The notes below the pieces were generated by a model that saw only the letters and a list, made by a program, of their open reading frames with translations, was not told the origin of the DNA and searched no databases. From assembly GCF_000002235.5 (NCBI RefSeq), contig NW_022145599.1, positions 8,173,897 to 8,237,896 of the forward strand: 64,000 nucleotides of DNA, in the 5' to 3' direction. Shown piece by piece: positions 44,801 through 55,219 of the stretch. The DNA comes from Strongylocentrotus purpuratus. Lineage: Eukaryota > Echinodermata > Echinoidea > Camarodonta > Strongylocentrotidae. The first letter of the stretch is position 1. The number at the start of each line of letters is the position of its first letter. The translations under genes and the position numbers were made by a program.

Positions 44801-46680
44801 TATATATCATATTTTATCTGTAAAAGTGACCCTACATATAAAGTTATAATGACCTCGTCAGGATACGATTATGTTTCAAACATACACTTTAAACCATCCT
44901 GAACAAAAAGGTTTTCAGAGAGGAAGGTTCTCAGAAAGCTACAAAGTGACACTCCATTCTTTGATTTGACTGAGGAAATAGACATGTTAGAGTCAAATCG
45001 TGCAGTAAACATCATTTGAAACCTATGGCACCTGTTGCTCAACTATTCCTTCTTCCAAAGGAGTTGTCTTTGGGACAAAAAGGTAATTGGTCAGCTAGTA
45101 GAATAGGGCTCAATCAGGGCAAATAGTAATGAAGTAGTGGACCAACCCCCTTTGCCAAAACTCCATTCAAAGCTCTGGGGTCTGTTGGACCAGCAGCCCT
45201 TTTTAGGATTCCTTTTTACAAATCCCAATTCTTTTGGCTGTAAATAAAATGCTTAAAGCTGTGTCAACTGCTCCTGTTGCGATGTTTGCTCTCTGCTTTT
45301 CATCCCCCACGAGCAACAGCTTGTGCACTGTAAATATGTCTCTTGGCCATTTATTCAGTTACGCAACAAGTGAGTTCGTAGACAATTAGCAGATTTCAAA
45401 CTGTGCACCAGTAGGTCCCATTGTGCCGGTCGTTCAGGAACCCCTCCGATCCATTCAACAATCGCTTATAATTGCACGCTTTCACTGTTTGCTTGACTTT
45501 TGAATGCCATCCCACCAGCCTGCCACAAACAGGCAAGAAATGAATAGACGATTGGAGAAGGAAGGAGAGAATAATACTGATTTTTAGATTCGAACCCATT
45601 AGAGAGTTGACTTTTTTGTTTCATTTTGAAATGGTTTTGTCTCACTTTGAGCCTGCCTGAAGCAGTTGTCAATTAACAACATTTCTTCCTCGATTGAAGT
45701 GTAAAGCACACACTTCATTAAACGTTTTCTTGATAGATAACAATAAGGAGAGCATTTACTGCTTGGGTTTTGGGATAATCCTGTAGTGTGAATTTTGATG
45801 CCTTCTCAAAAGAAATACCCAACAAGATTTCATGGGTATTAAGCTCAGGGACCATGTACATGTACCTTTGAAAATCTTAGTTTAACACTTGAAGGGCTTG
45901 ACTGTGACAAAAATCATTCTACAGTGTTATTGACTGTAAAATAAGATACAGTATGATTTTGTATATGTAAAATGAGTCAATTGTTATTTTCAATACATCT
46001 AATGTCAACTCTATTTGTAGTTCTGATTTTTTTAGTTACATGTATAAATATATGTGTAGTAGATTGAAGAGTTGTTCAGGATTGATGTTTTATTATTTTT
46101 TGTTCATTTCATATGAGTTATAATTATCATATAAAATTTGTACTTTCATCCACTCTTTTTAACACACATTTTCTTTTCTTTCCTTCTTCACTTTTGGTCT
46201 TTCTATACTGCAGTGGTCTGGAGATCGATGCGGGTGAGCGTTCAATACAACAACTCAACATAAACTGCCAAAGTGGGCATATCTCGTGGTCCTACCCGAG
46301 AAATGCCCTTCACATCACGTTCTCAAACGGGAAAAGCAAAGAGCACTTTCGCCTCTGTTTGAACATTAAAATCCGTGGTAACGGAGCGAACATTTACCGG
46401 GAGACGCCGGGAAAATTAATGCCGCTTCTGCTGGACGACAGGCCCGAGTTTGAAAGGAACACGTTCGGGAAGGAGGTGCATGTGCATGATATTTTAGAGA
46501 GAATTCAGTATGAAAGAACTTCGCCTAAAGAGGAGCACTGCTTTGCTGCCAAGGATGGAAAAGCAATAATTTACATTGAAGCAGCCCCAAATCCTCTTAG
46601 CATAAAATATGAAACAACAATTGACTATAGAATAGAAGAGTTACCGCTTTTCAGGAATCCTATCCACCATGTGAGAAAAG
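38763..46680 (+). CDS. METRNL: meteorin / meteorin-like orthologue, first two coding exons
   Basis: Exon 1 (38763-38887) and exon 2 (46214-46680) join in phase to CNWTGSGLEIDAGER, matching vertebrate meteorin-like CSWKGSGLTHEAHR. Further matches are INCQSGHISWSYPRNAL (human LRCAAGAVEWMYPTGAL), FRLCLNIKIRGNGANIYRET (human LTVCIRSFTDSSGANIYLEK) and HCFAAKDGKAIIYIEAAP (human QCFGLEQGGLFVEATP). The product is a secreted factor: residues 13-31 form a hydrophobic signal peptide ending near SSAHG. An in-frame ATG at 38694 would add 23 residues; the start at 38763 gives a more normal signal peptide. The C-terminal half was not found in the window. METRN versus METRNL cannot be decided; invertebrates usually have one gene. 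Confidence 0.88.
38888..46213 (+). other. 7.3 kb intron of the meteorin-like gene
   Basis: No exon or intact element recognised. TACATGTA-type palindromes are frequent at 41380-41940 and 42220-42350. Several more GC-balanced patches (for example 43980-44300) could be conserved regulatory DNA, which only comparison could show. Confidence 0.5.
46214..46680 (+). CDS. METRNL: meteorin-like exon 2
   Basis: Acceptor TACTGCAG, donor GTAAGA, 467 bases. Codes the conserved N-terminal domain with Cys in INCQSGH, RLCLNIK and EHCFAAK, ending IHHVRK. Confidence 0.93.
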
Positions 46681-48276
46681 GTAAGAAGATGTCAACTTTA
46701 CAAATTTCTGTTATGTTTAAATGAATTTTGTTTGTCTTTCTTGTCTTATATTTCAACCCACCCCCCCCCCCCCTCCCAAAAAGGAAAAGAAGAAATGAAG
46801 TAGCCCAACAAACAGAAAAATATCATGCATGTAATTTGATTGAATACAATTTAGTGCATGTTAAGTTGATGATAATTATTGAAACGAAACAGTACGTCAG
46901 TGGTTAATCCAGTGATAAAACTACATGTAAAAAAAAATTATATAAATTATCTTTGAAGGGGTCAACTTCTGTTGAAGTTCAAACTGTTGAAAGTTGCCTT
47001 GTGAGAGCAACCTGAATTGGTATAAATAATATGGTAGTGTGATCAATGCATTAGTTACATGTACCACTGCACTTTGATTCTCCAATTCATTTTTTGCATG
47101 TGTTCTCTATCACTATTATTTTCAACATGACGTTCCCACTAAAGTTTTGTTTCCATGCTCATTGGTACCCCGGTTGTTGAGTTAGAAGTAAGTATAAACA
47201 TATGCAGATAGCGAGTTCCCACAACAGACAATACACATACTATGGGCAAATTTGGGATTTCAATTGTGGGAAAATAATCACGTTGAATAACACATATTTG
47301 AAAACAATTACGGGCAGTACCTGGTGGTGGCTTGTTTTGAGTAAGTTCATGTAGCAGTTCCCATACTCACACCTTCCCTATATTGATCTGAAAGGTTCAC
47401 ACATATTCTGAAATACATGTAGACAGATACTTTTTTCCCAGAATTACTAGACAGGTTGATTCAAAACACAGGTTGATTTAAAACACTCTTGAAGTTAGGG
47501 TCCTAAACTTTGCTGTTATGATGGGTGACACTTTTAACTATTAAAATGAATATACAATGTATCAGGCCTTTAAATATAAACTTTACTTTAGTGTACTGTA
47601 GTATCCACTGATTGAGATATATGTACATGTACAGTGTAGCTTTACATTTTGAATGACCAGAAAGACATCAGTTTTTAAATAACATTGTTGAACATTCTGT
47701 TCATGCAATTTAAACTCATAGCACATGGTACATGTTCATATATTTACAAGTAAATTCATAGCTTTTTAAAATCTTACGTTTAGTTTAGGATGTTATGTAA
47801 ACTTTGAGCATAATGCAAACATACTTTTGGAACTGTAGCTACTTGTACATTTTCATAGGTCATAACAAATATATAGTAGTACATGTAATGTACATGTCAG
47901 TGGTAGCTACAACATGTACATGTACAGTACATGTAGCTCTTCAGAGATAAAGCTTCATGTAGATTGTAGGCCCTACATCTACTTGTATATTATGTAGGCC
48001 TACTCCTACCTCTGTAAATTTAGGGGCATTTAGACCATACCCATGAGGATCCTTTCCTTTGCACTGATATTGGAAACCCTAAACTACAAATATCTCCTGC
48101 CCTCACACTATACCCATATAAGGAATTCTAGTAAAAACCGTCTCCTCATTCGAGACTGATACTAGAGTCTAGAGAGAGAGTGAGAGTGAGAAAGAAAGTG
48201 AAAGAGAGATAGCTATAGAATGAATCTGGAGGAGAGGGGTGGGGTATTTTGTGGGGCAATGGAGGTCCTGTCAGTA
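46681..48276. other. intron stretch without recognised features
   Basis: A poly-C run lies at 46760 and many TACATGTA motifs at 47580-48000. No meteorin exon 3 was found. Confidence 0.4.
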
Positions 48277-48668
48277 GGCGCGTCCTCATTAGCTCGAGAT
48301 TGCCAAATAGCCCGCTATTATTGATTTGGGAAATAATCCCGAAGTAACAAATCACGTCTTCATCAGCTCGAGAGTCGACCTCAAAACTTGAAACTCGACC
48401 TTGAAAAATTAGCTCGAGATATTTTGCTCAGCCTTAGCGCATAGGGCGAGTCTACGGTCTGGTGAGGACGCACAGGACAAATAGCTGGATATTTTGCCAA
48501 ATAGTGGGATACTTTTGCAAACTATCCCAAGATATCTCGGGAGAACAATCCTGACCAAATATCCTGCTAATTGCTACTTTGGTCTGACGAAAATTAGCTG
48601 GATAGTTTGCGATCGGGATAGTTCAAATAGCTGGATATTGGGCAATCTCGAGATAATGAGGACAGGCC
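48277..48668. mobile_element. TA-flanked MITE, copy 1
   Basis: Starts GGCGCGTCCTCATTAGCTCG and ends CTCGAGATAATGAGGACAGGCC with TA at both borders; terminal repeats of about 28 bases. The interior repeats AAATAGCNGGATATTTTGC-like motifs. Sister of 63019-63359. Confidence 0.8.
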
Positions 48669-49219
48669 TAGTGATAATTGGTAGGAAATGATCACAAGTT
48701 CAGATCCTTTCTTTTTTCTCGACCTCGTGGTCCATTCCCAGGTAATCTTACACTCAGACTTTCCTTCGTCTGCCATTCCTTCAAAGGGTAGGCAGGATCA
48801 TGTTTGTTCTGCCTCGAGTTGTAAAAGCAGAACCTGACCCCCCAAACGGCATCAAATATACCAAGTTGAACCTGACAGGGGTATGCACCTCGTCTGCAGG
48901 GAGATAGATAGGGAAAGAGAGAGAGAGAGAAAGGGGGGGGGTAGAAGGAATGGAATGAATGAGACAGACGGAAAAGGTGAACGAGTCTGTGCTGTGTCTT
49001 TATGCACTGTTTGAAGTGTTACAGGAACATAGGCAAAAATGCAAATTTTGGCCTGGAGAAGAATTTTAGCCAACTTTCTGGGAAAATACATGTGGGGGGA
49101 TGTACTATAGAAGTAGAGATGATTTATGACTATTTATTTAGGTTTACTCAATGTGGCTCATAACTCATCACATTTGTCAGAAGGTATGAAATTACTTTGG
49201 AAACCGTGATACAGAGAAC

Positions 49220-49250
<31 letters not shown>

Positions 49251-49951
49251 GGGTGAAACAGACACAGAGAGAAAGAGAGAGGTGAAAAGAACTCCTGTGT
49301 AAAATATGAGGCCCCAGTAAATCTTGTTTTCTTTGGCAGGTTTAGACTCACAGAAGTATTCACACTGCCTTGAACCTAAGCTAAGCTGAAAGGGTGCCAG
49401 CTAGGAAGGTGCAATTTTGGCACAAAACTCTTTTGACCACATTATTATCACAGTCCTTTTGAGCTCCTCCAGTGTTCCTATACCCCACTCATGCACCCCG
49501 GGCCAGAGTGCTCTGAGAGCCGATAGAGACCCAGATAAGACACGCTTTACGGTTCCGATATGCAGATATGTGCGATTAGAAATCGACTGAATGCTTCGGT
49601 AGGAAGCTGGAGCATTGATAGAAAATGTTGGGATGATTTTGGGTACAGATAACCCTGTTCACCTCCCCGCACGACGATATTAGGCAATTTTCGCAAACTC
49701 ATTGGGGAATTAGAATCTGCGGTTCGTGTGCAAAATCGAGAAGTTACTATAGTAACAGTTGGATGACCGCTGAGGCCCTAAAATCTAGAACGGGTTTTGG
49801 CCAAATCTATGTTCGTTCTCAATTGACAACCCAAGTGAATCAGCAGCCAATCAGAGAGCTCGTATAGCTGGCCCGGGAACTTTATTCGTCTAAAATTTCT
49901 ATCGCAGACAATAACAACACTGAGCTGAGACTAACATTTTGAGATTAAAAC
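48669..49951. other. gene-less stretch upstream of the Myb-like gene
   Basis: GA/G microsatellites lie at 48905-48940 and 49215-49285. From about 49500 the base composition becomes more balanced. GTTACTATAGTAAC, a palindrome fitting the RFX X-box, lies at 49743-49756 and CCAATCAG at about 49846, suggesting a promoter for the gene starting at 49952. Confidence 0.4.
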
Positions 49952-49978
49952 ATGAATTTCAAAGCAAGTGGATCTTCG
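49952..49978 (+). CDS. Myb-like gene exon 1
   Basis: ATG then FKASGSS-type codons up to TCG|GTGAGT, phase 0. Chosen because it is the first ATG after a CCAAT-bearing region and joins in frame. Confidence 0.55.
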
Positions 49979-52900
49979 GTGAGTTTCTTTTATCGATTGT
50001 TGTTTCTTAACTATACTATGGATATAACATGAATCGTTTTAAAATTGGATAATGAATTGTTGAAAGATGATAAAAGCCGTTTTGTGGCTTGGTCGAGACA
50101 AGTTGTGCTACTACTTCGTGCGGTAGTCCCGTCTGTACTGTATTGCGCAGGGCATTGCATTGCATTGCTAAGTTGTTGTGCATTAATTGCCAGTTTATCG
50201 TCTCTGTCTGAGTGAGTGTTCGCCTAGTCTTGATGGCTATAATATTAATAGCCTCTGATCGTGCAAAATTGCGGGCCTACTCTCCTTGAAATTGTGTCCT
50301 GAATTAAACATCCCTGAAAATGTGTTGTTTGCAAATGTTTTCCAGGCTACCCTAGATCTAGGCCTAGGCTAGCCTACTGCCTAGGGCCAGGGCTAGCCTA
50401 ATAGTAATAAGACTAAAATAAAAGTTAGACCCTAACGTTAGGGCTAGGGTTTGTTTGGTTTTACCTCACAATAACTCAACTCAGAGTCAGAGTCAGACAG
50501 CTCACTCTCTCTCTCTCTCACTCAGTCTCACTCTCATTCTTGAAAGGATGTTTCTATCAAAAGATACAGCCCCTCAAAAACTGCAATATTCATAGCATTT
50601 TCAGAATGGACAGAAAAGTGGTTCACGCAGAGTTATAATTTCTGCTCAAAAGCTGCACAGCTAATGCACAGCACGATATGCAAAGCGTGAAGCAAGGGTA
50701 TTTTCAAACTGTTGTAACAAATGATCCCTTGGGACTAGAGAAAAAATAAGTGCATGGGATTACAGCTGGCCCAACTTATCCCTCGGGGGGGGGGGGGGCG
50801 GTTCGTGAAATTGGTAAATCTCCGAGTTACCATGGAAACGATGTTTAAATCGCTGTTTTGAGCAAGATATTTTTAGAATTCCGGGGGTGGCCTCCTATGG
50901 GGAATATGGAGAAAAACCTGCCCTTTCATATGACACCACATTTATTGAGTTTCACCTTCAGGATCATTTGTTATAAAGGTTTGAATTTCAAATTTTTCAT
51001 AAAATCATTGACCAAATCTGCTTGGTCGCGCAATGCATGTAGACCACATAGGGATGTGTGCAATCTCTATGGGAAAGATTTTAGCACACAACATCGGGTG
51101 CGCGATCAGACACCCTATTCTTAATCTTACCAGCGCATTCAAAATTATGACTTTGAACTAGATTCTAGACCTAGATAATTGTGGAAATTTTAATGTCAGA
51201 ATGTTACAAATTACTTTCTCATCTTTTTGTTACAGGAGGTTGGCGAGGTGGTGCCTACCGTGCCAGTGAAAGCAGCAAAGGCAAAGCCCTCAAAATCTGT
51301 GAATCGGTATGTTTTCCATTACATGCATCATCTTAAATTATAGCTATAGATCCCTAGGCCTACATGTAAGAACAATATCATTATCATTGAATTTCAAATG
51401 TACATGCATGAATGGGTATGTGTTTTCGACTCAATATCCTTTGTACAATCATTTTCCACCTTTTTTGTCAAAAAATGATAACGTCCAAAATATAATGCAT
51501 TCATGATATGATGTTTTTCATTATTACAAGATAGATACACATGTATAGGTCTAGTACCATTTGTGATGATTTCAGAATTCCATTTTATCTAAATCATTGT
51601 TTTGTTTTTCATTTCTTGTACTGCAGCATGTCCTGGGACAACAATAGTGTTAACGCACTAATAGGGGAGGTGACCCTAGCCAACCCCTTCCAGTTTCGTT
51701 ATAAAACGAGCGATCGGGCCAGAGCATGGCAACAGGTGGCAGAGGGGATGGTCAAAAAGGGATACAAGGTCGACTGCAGGGCGGTGAGGGATAGGATCCA
51801 CGTGTTAAAGGACAAGGTTAAGGCCAAGAACAATGTAGAGAGGGCAGCAAGTGGCATTGCAGTAGAGGAGACAGAGGAGGAGCTGGGCATTCGAGAGGCC
51901 GTTGAAAGGATGATGCAAGAGGAAGAGGATATAGAGTTGGCTCCAAAGGAGAGAGGGGACGAACAGAAGAAGAAGGCGGAAGGAGAAGAGCTGAGGAAGA
52001 GGGCCTGCGAGACAATGGGAGAAACAAGGAAGAGGTATTTTTCAGAAGATTTTTCAAATTTAACGAATTCTAGGTGTACTCCCTAACACCCCCTCTGCTC
52101 CCCTCTCAACACACATTTGATTTCATTTGATTTGATTTGATTTATTGGTTTCTGCATCTTTTTTCTTTTTTTCATCATCATCATCATCATCATCATCATG
52201 ATACGAGGAGAGGTAGATCCTGTAATCCTCGGTCACTTCTTCAGGGTTGGTTATGTTCTAGAGGTTAACTCATTGCACATGCGCAGGTTTAGGACGGTTT
52301 TGATCATATCATTAACTTAATTCAAATCGCTCAGACCACCAGTGCTTATCCAGTCTCATCTTGAAGATATCAATGGAGTTTGAGTCAATTATTTCTTGAG
52401 GGAGACTATTCCAGTCGGACACCACTCTGTTGCTGAAAAAGCATTTCCTTATGTTTAGACGAGACCTTTCCTTGAAAATCTTTAGAGAGTGTCCTCGGGT
52501 TTGAGTATTCAGTGATAAGGTGAAGAAGTGACTTGGGTCCAGCTTTACTAAGCCCTTTAGTATTTTGAAAACTGTAATGGCATCGCCTCTCCGTCTCCTA
52601 TAGTACAAGGAGTGTAGGTCTAAAATCTTTAGCCTGTCTGTGTAGGGAAGTTCATACATTTTCATGAACATAATATGGTTTGATACAATATTTTAAGTGT
52701 ATATAATTTTATACAGATAATAAACGAAATTAAACAAATATATTGAATGCATAATTAACATACATTAGATGCAGGAGGGCTACAGAAATAAGCAAAGTAG
52801 CTAGACGTGCCCTCAGCCCTCAACTTAGATACAACAATAAAAATATAAATAAAAAAGAGTGTGACTTGCAGAGAAGAAAAGGAAAGAGAAGAGAAGGAGC

Positions 52901-53682
52901 GTTGGTAATAATACAATAAATCTCATACATCTGCTGATTGAATGCATAAAACCTACACCATTACATTACAAACTAACAAATATAACTCAACATGCATGAA
53001 AGGAAAACAAAATTACAAATGACTAAGTAAAAAGCCGTTATCATCGAATTTGTTATTATCTGACCAAAAAATTATTTTGTGTAGTGCCCTCTATACCAAA
53101 CTCAATTATCCCTTTAATGTATTTTTAGTATTATGTAAACCAACATTCGTTAATGTTCTTCATGTACAACATGTAGATTGACTTTAAAACTCCTTTTTCT
53201 TTTATGTTTTATATTTCATGTTAGATACCGAGGTGAATGCAGTACCCGCACCACATCATGCAGGCTCTTGAATATCTTACACGCTTGACACTTTTTCTCT
53301 TCTTTTTTAAATATTGCATTTTAGACACCAAGACGAAGCCGGCACCAGTACCACTCCAAAAAGGCAGCGCAACAAAGGGCGAGATACTCTTGCTTTTCTA
53401 GACAGAAAGATGGAGTTGGAGCAGGAGATGAAGAGGGAGGATTTGGAGAAGAGAAGAGAGGAACAGGAGAGACAGCGAGCTGAAGAGATGGAGAGGAGAC
53501 GAGAGGAAGAAGAAAGACGGGGAGCTGAAGAAGCAATCAGACAGCGTCGGTTTGAACTGATGCAGCAACAGATGCTGCAGCAACATCAACAAGCTCTTCA
53601 GCAACAACAACAACAGCAACAGCATAATCAACAAATGCAAACGATGATGATGGCCCTCATTAAATCTTTAGAAAAGAAGTAA
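49952..53682 (+). CDS. Myb/SANT-like DNA-binding protein, four exons (Harbinger partner type)
   Basis: Four exons (49952-49978, 51236-51306, 51627-52034, 53325-53682) with GT/AG borders join in phase to 287 residues. Exon 3 codes a Trp-based helical DNA-binding domain (MSWDNNSVNALIGEV, RARAWQQVAEGM, CRAVRDRIHVLKDKVKAK), followed by an acidic helix. Exon 4 codes a highly charged Glu/Arg coiled coil and a Gln-rich stretch ending LIKSLEKK. The layout matches the Myb-like proteins that accompany PIF/Harbinger transposases (vertebrate NAIF1 is a domesticated relative). A Harbinger transposase gene lies 4.8 kb downstream, convergent. Exon 1 is only nine codons and is the weakest part. Confidence 0.8.
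51236..51306 (+). CDS. Myb-like gene exon 2
   Basis: Acceptor TTACAG, codes EVGEVVPTVPVKAAKAKPSK, donor CG|GTATGT, phase 2. A basic, proline-rich linker. Confidence 0.7.
51627..52034 (+). CDS. Myb-like gene exon 3 (DNA-binding domain)
   Basis: Acceptor TACTGCAG immediately before C-ATG; codes the Myb/SANT-like domain and an acidic helix. Donor AG|GTATTT, phase 2. A partial inverted copy lies at 54912-55219. Confidence 0.88.
52125..52690 (-). mobile_element. LINE 3' end (reverse transcriptase C-terminus) in Myb-like intron 3
   Basis: The minus-strand frame 52671-52312 reads LPYTDRLKILDLHSLYYRRR, GDAITVFKILKGL, RGHSLKIFKERSRLNIRK and VVSDWNSLPQEIIDS, the typical thumb and C-terminal end of CR1/Jockey-type LINE polymerases. 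The 3' side runs into ATG-type triplets and a TTTGATT repeat. It is 5'-truncated, with no internal stop in the remaining frame, so it is fairly young. Confidence 0.85.
53325..53682 (+). CDS. Myb-like gene exon 4 (coiled coil, Gln-rich)
   Basis: Acceptor TTTTAG, stop TAA at 53680. Codes HQDEAGTSTTPKRQRNKGRD, a long Glu/Arg coiled coil and polyglutamine. Confidence 0.88.
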
Positions 53683-53793
53683 AGAACAATATCTTTTTTT
53701 TCATCATTCATTTCAAGTGAAATATTTTTGAGTGACCAACAGTGAACATTTTACTTTGACATAATTTTTTACCAATCTGTCTTTTCAGCTATA

Positions 53794-54674
53794 CAGTGCG
53801 TCCCAGAAAAAACGAAACCGAGAAGTATCGATGTTTTATCATAACCTTATCACAACCATAATTAATGAACGATACATATTTGGAAAGCTTAGAGTCTCCT
53901 CTTTCAGTTGATGCTACCCACGTGATGCATATTTCACGCATGAGTGATTAAAAGCAATTTGAAGGAAGGAAACCAAAAAGAGATTTGGCGGGCGGTATCT
54001 GAATTTCAAAGAAAAATTCATATTTCTAGAAAGTTGAGTTTCTGCCCTTTCATATGATACCTCAATCAAGAAAAATGAGCCAGGAATACCAAAGTTCTGC
54101 TTGTTTAAAGTAGCCCTTACATTTTCATAATTTTAACAAACGAATTCGTTTTCACTGGGTGCCTGTCGTAGCAAAAAGCAGATTTGACAAAAGACTTAAC
54201 TCCGTTTCGTTGACAATCAGCCATGCATGAAGACTCTCATCTACGGCTGATTGTCAACGAAACGGAGTTAAGTCTTTTTGTCAATTTTGCTTGTTGCTAC
54301 TGCAGGCAGCCAGTAAAAACGAATTCGTTTAATAAAATTATGGAAATGCAAGCACTACTTTAAACAAACAGAACTTTGTCATTCCTCGCTCATTTTTCCT
54401 GATTGAGGTGTCATATGAAAGGGCAGAAACTCAACTTTCTAGAAATGTGAATTTTTCTTTGAAATTCAGATACCGCCCGCCAAATGTCTTTTTGGTTTCC
54501 TTCCTTCAAATTGCTTTTAATCACTCATGCGTGAAATATGCATCACGTGAGTAGCATCACATGAAAGAGGAGACTCTAAGCTTTCCAAATATGTATCATT
54601 CATTAATTATAGTTGTGATTAAGTTATGATAGAACATCGATACCTCTCGGTTTCGTTTTTTCTGGGACGCACTG
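53794..54674. mobile_element. 881-bp near-perfect palindrome (foldback, mariner-type ends)
   Basis: Each end starts CAGTGCGTCCCAGAAAAAAC and is flanked by TA. The two arms are about 430 bases each and match almost base for base through CGAAACGGAGTTAAGTC, leaving only about 20 bases of loop around 54223-54243. No open frame. Placed between the Myb-like gene and the inverted copy of its exon 3. Confidence 0.93.
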
Positions 54675-54911
54675 TATAGTCCTATTTTAACGCCTGCAGG
54701 ACTTCAACTATTGACTTTGGCAGTTTTGCTAAGTCTGTGTGTATTAAGTTATATGGTCTTCCTAAGAGTTACCCATCTGCCATTATGATATGTATATGCC
54801 AAAGATACATTGTGTTAACTTGTATATATATGCAATTCAACAACATCTTGCCTTTTTTTATGTGTGCGACTTCCTTTTTCCTCCTTAGTTTCAATGTACT
54901 TGGTGCTATCA

Positions 54912-55219
54912 CATCCTTTCAATGGCCTCTCGAATGCCCAGCTCCTCCTCTGTCTCCTCTACTGCAATGCCACTTGCTGCCTTCTCTGCATTGTTCTTGG
55001 CCTTAACCTGGTCCTTTAAAATGTGGATCCTGTCCCTCACTGCCCTGCAGTCGACCTTGTATCCCTTCCTTATCATCCCCTCTGCCACCTGTTGCCATGC
55101 TCTGGCCCGATCGCTCGTCTTATATCTGAATTGGAAGGGGTTGGCTAGGACCATCTCCCCTATTAATGTGTTTATGCTATTGTTGTCCCAGGACATGCTG
55201 CAGTAGAAGAAATGAAATC
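54912..55219 (-). pseudogene. inverted partial copy of Myb-like exon 3
   Basis: The minus strand carries the same acceptor (TTTCATTTCTTCTACTGCAG) and then MSWDNNSINTLIGEM, RARAWQQVAEGMIRKGYK and LGIREAIERM, about 90 percent identical to exon 3. A TGA stop follows the break after ERM. The copy is open throughout, so it either arose recently or is under selection; it holds the DNA-binding part without the coiled coil. Confidence 0.88.

Noticed and set aside
45396-45672. Short minus-strand frames in the meteorin-like intron
   Set aside because: Overlapping short frames without motif or splice support.
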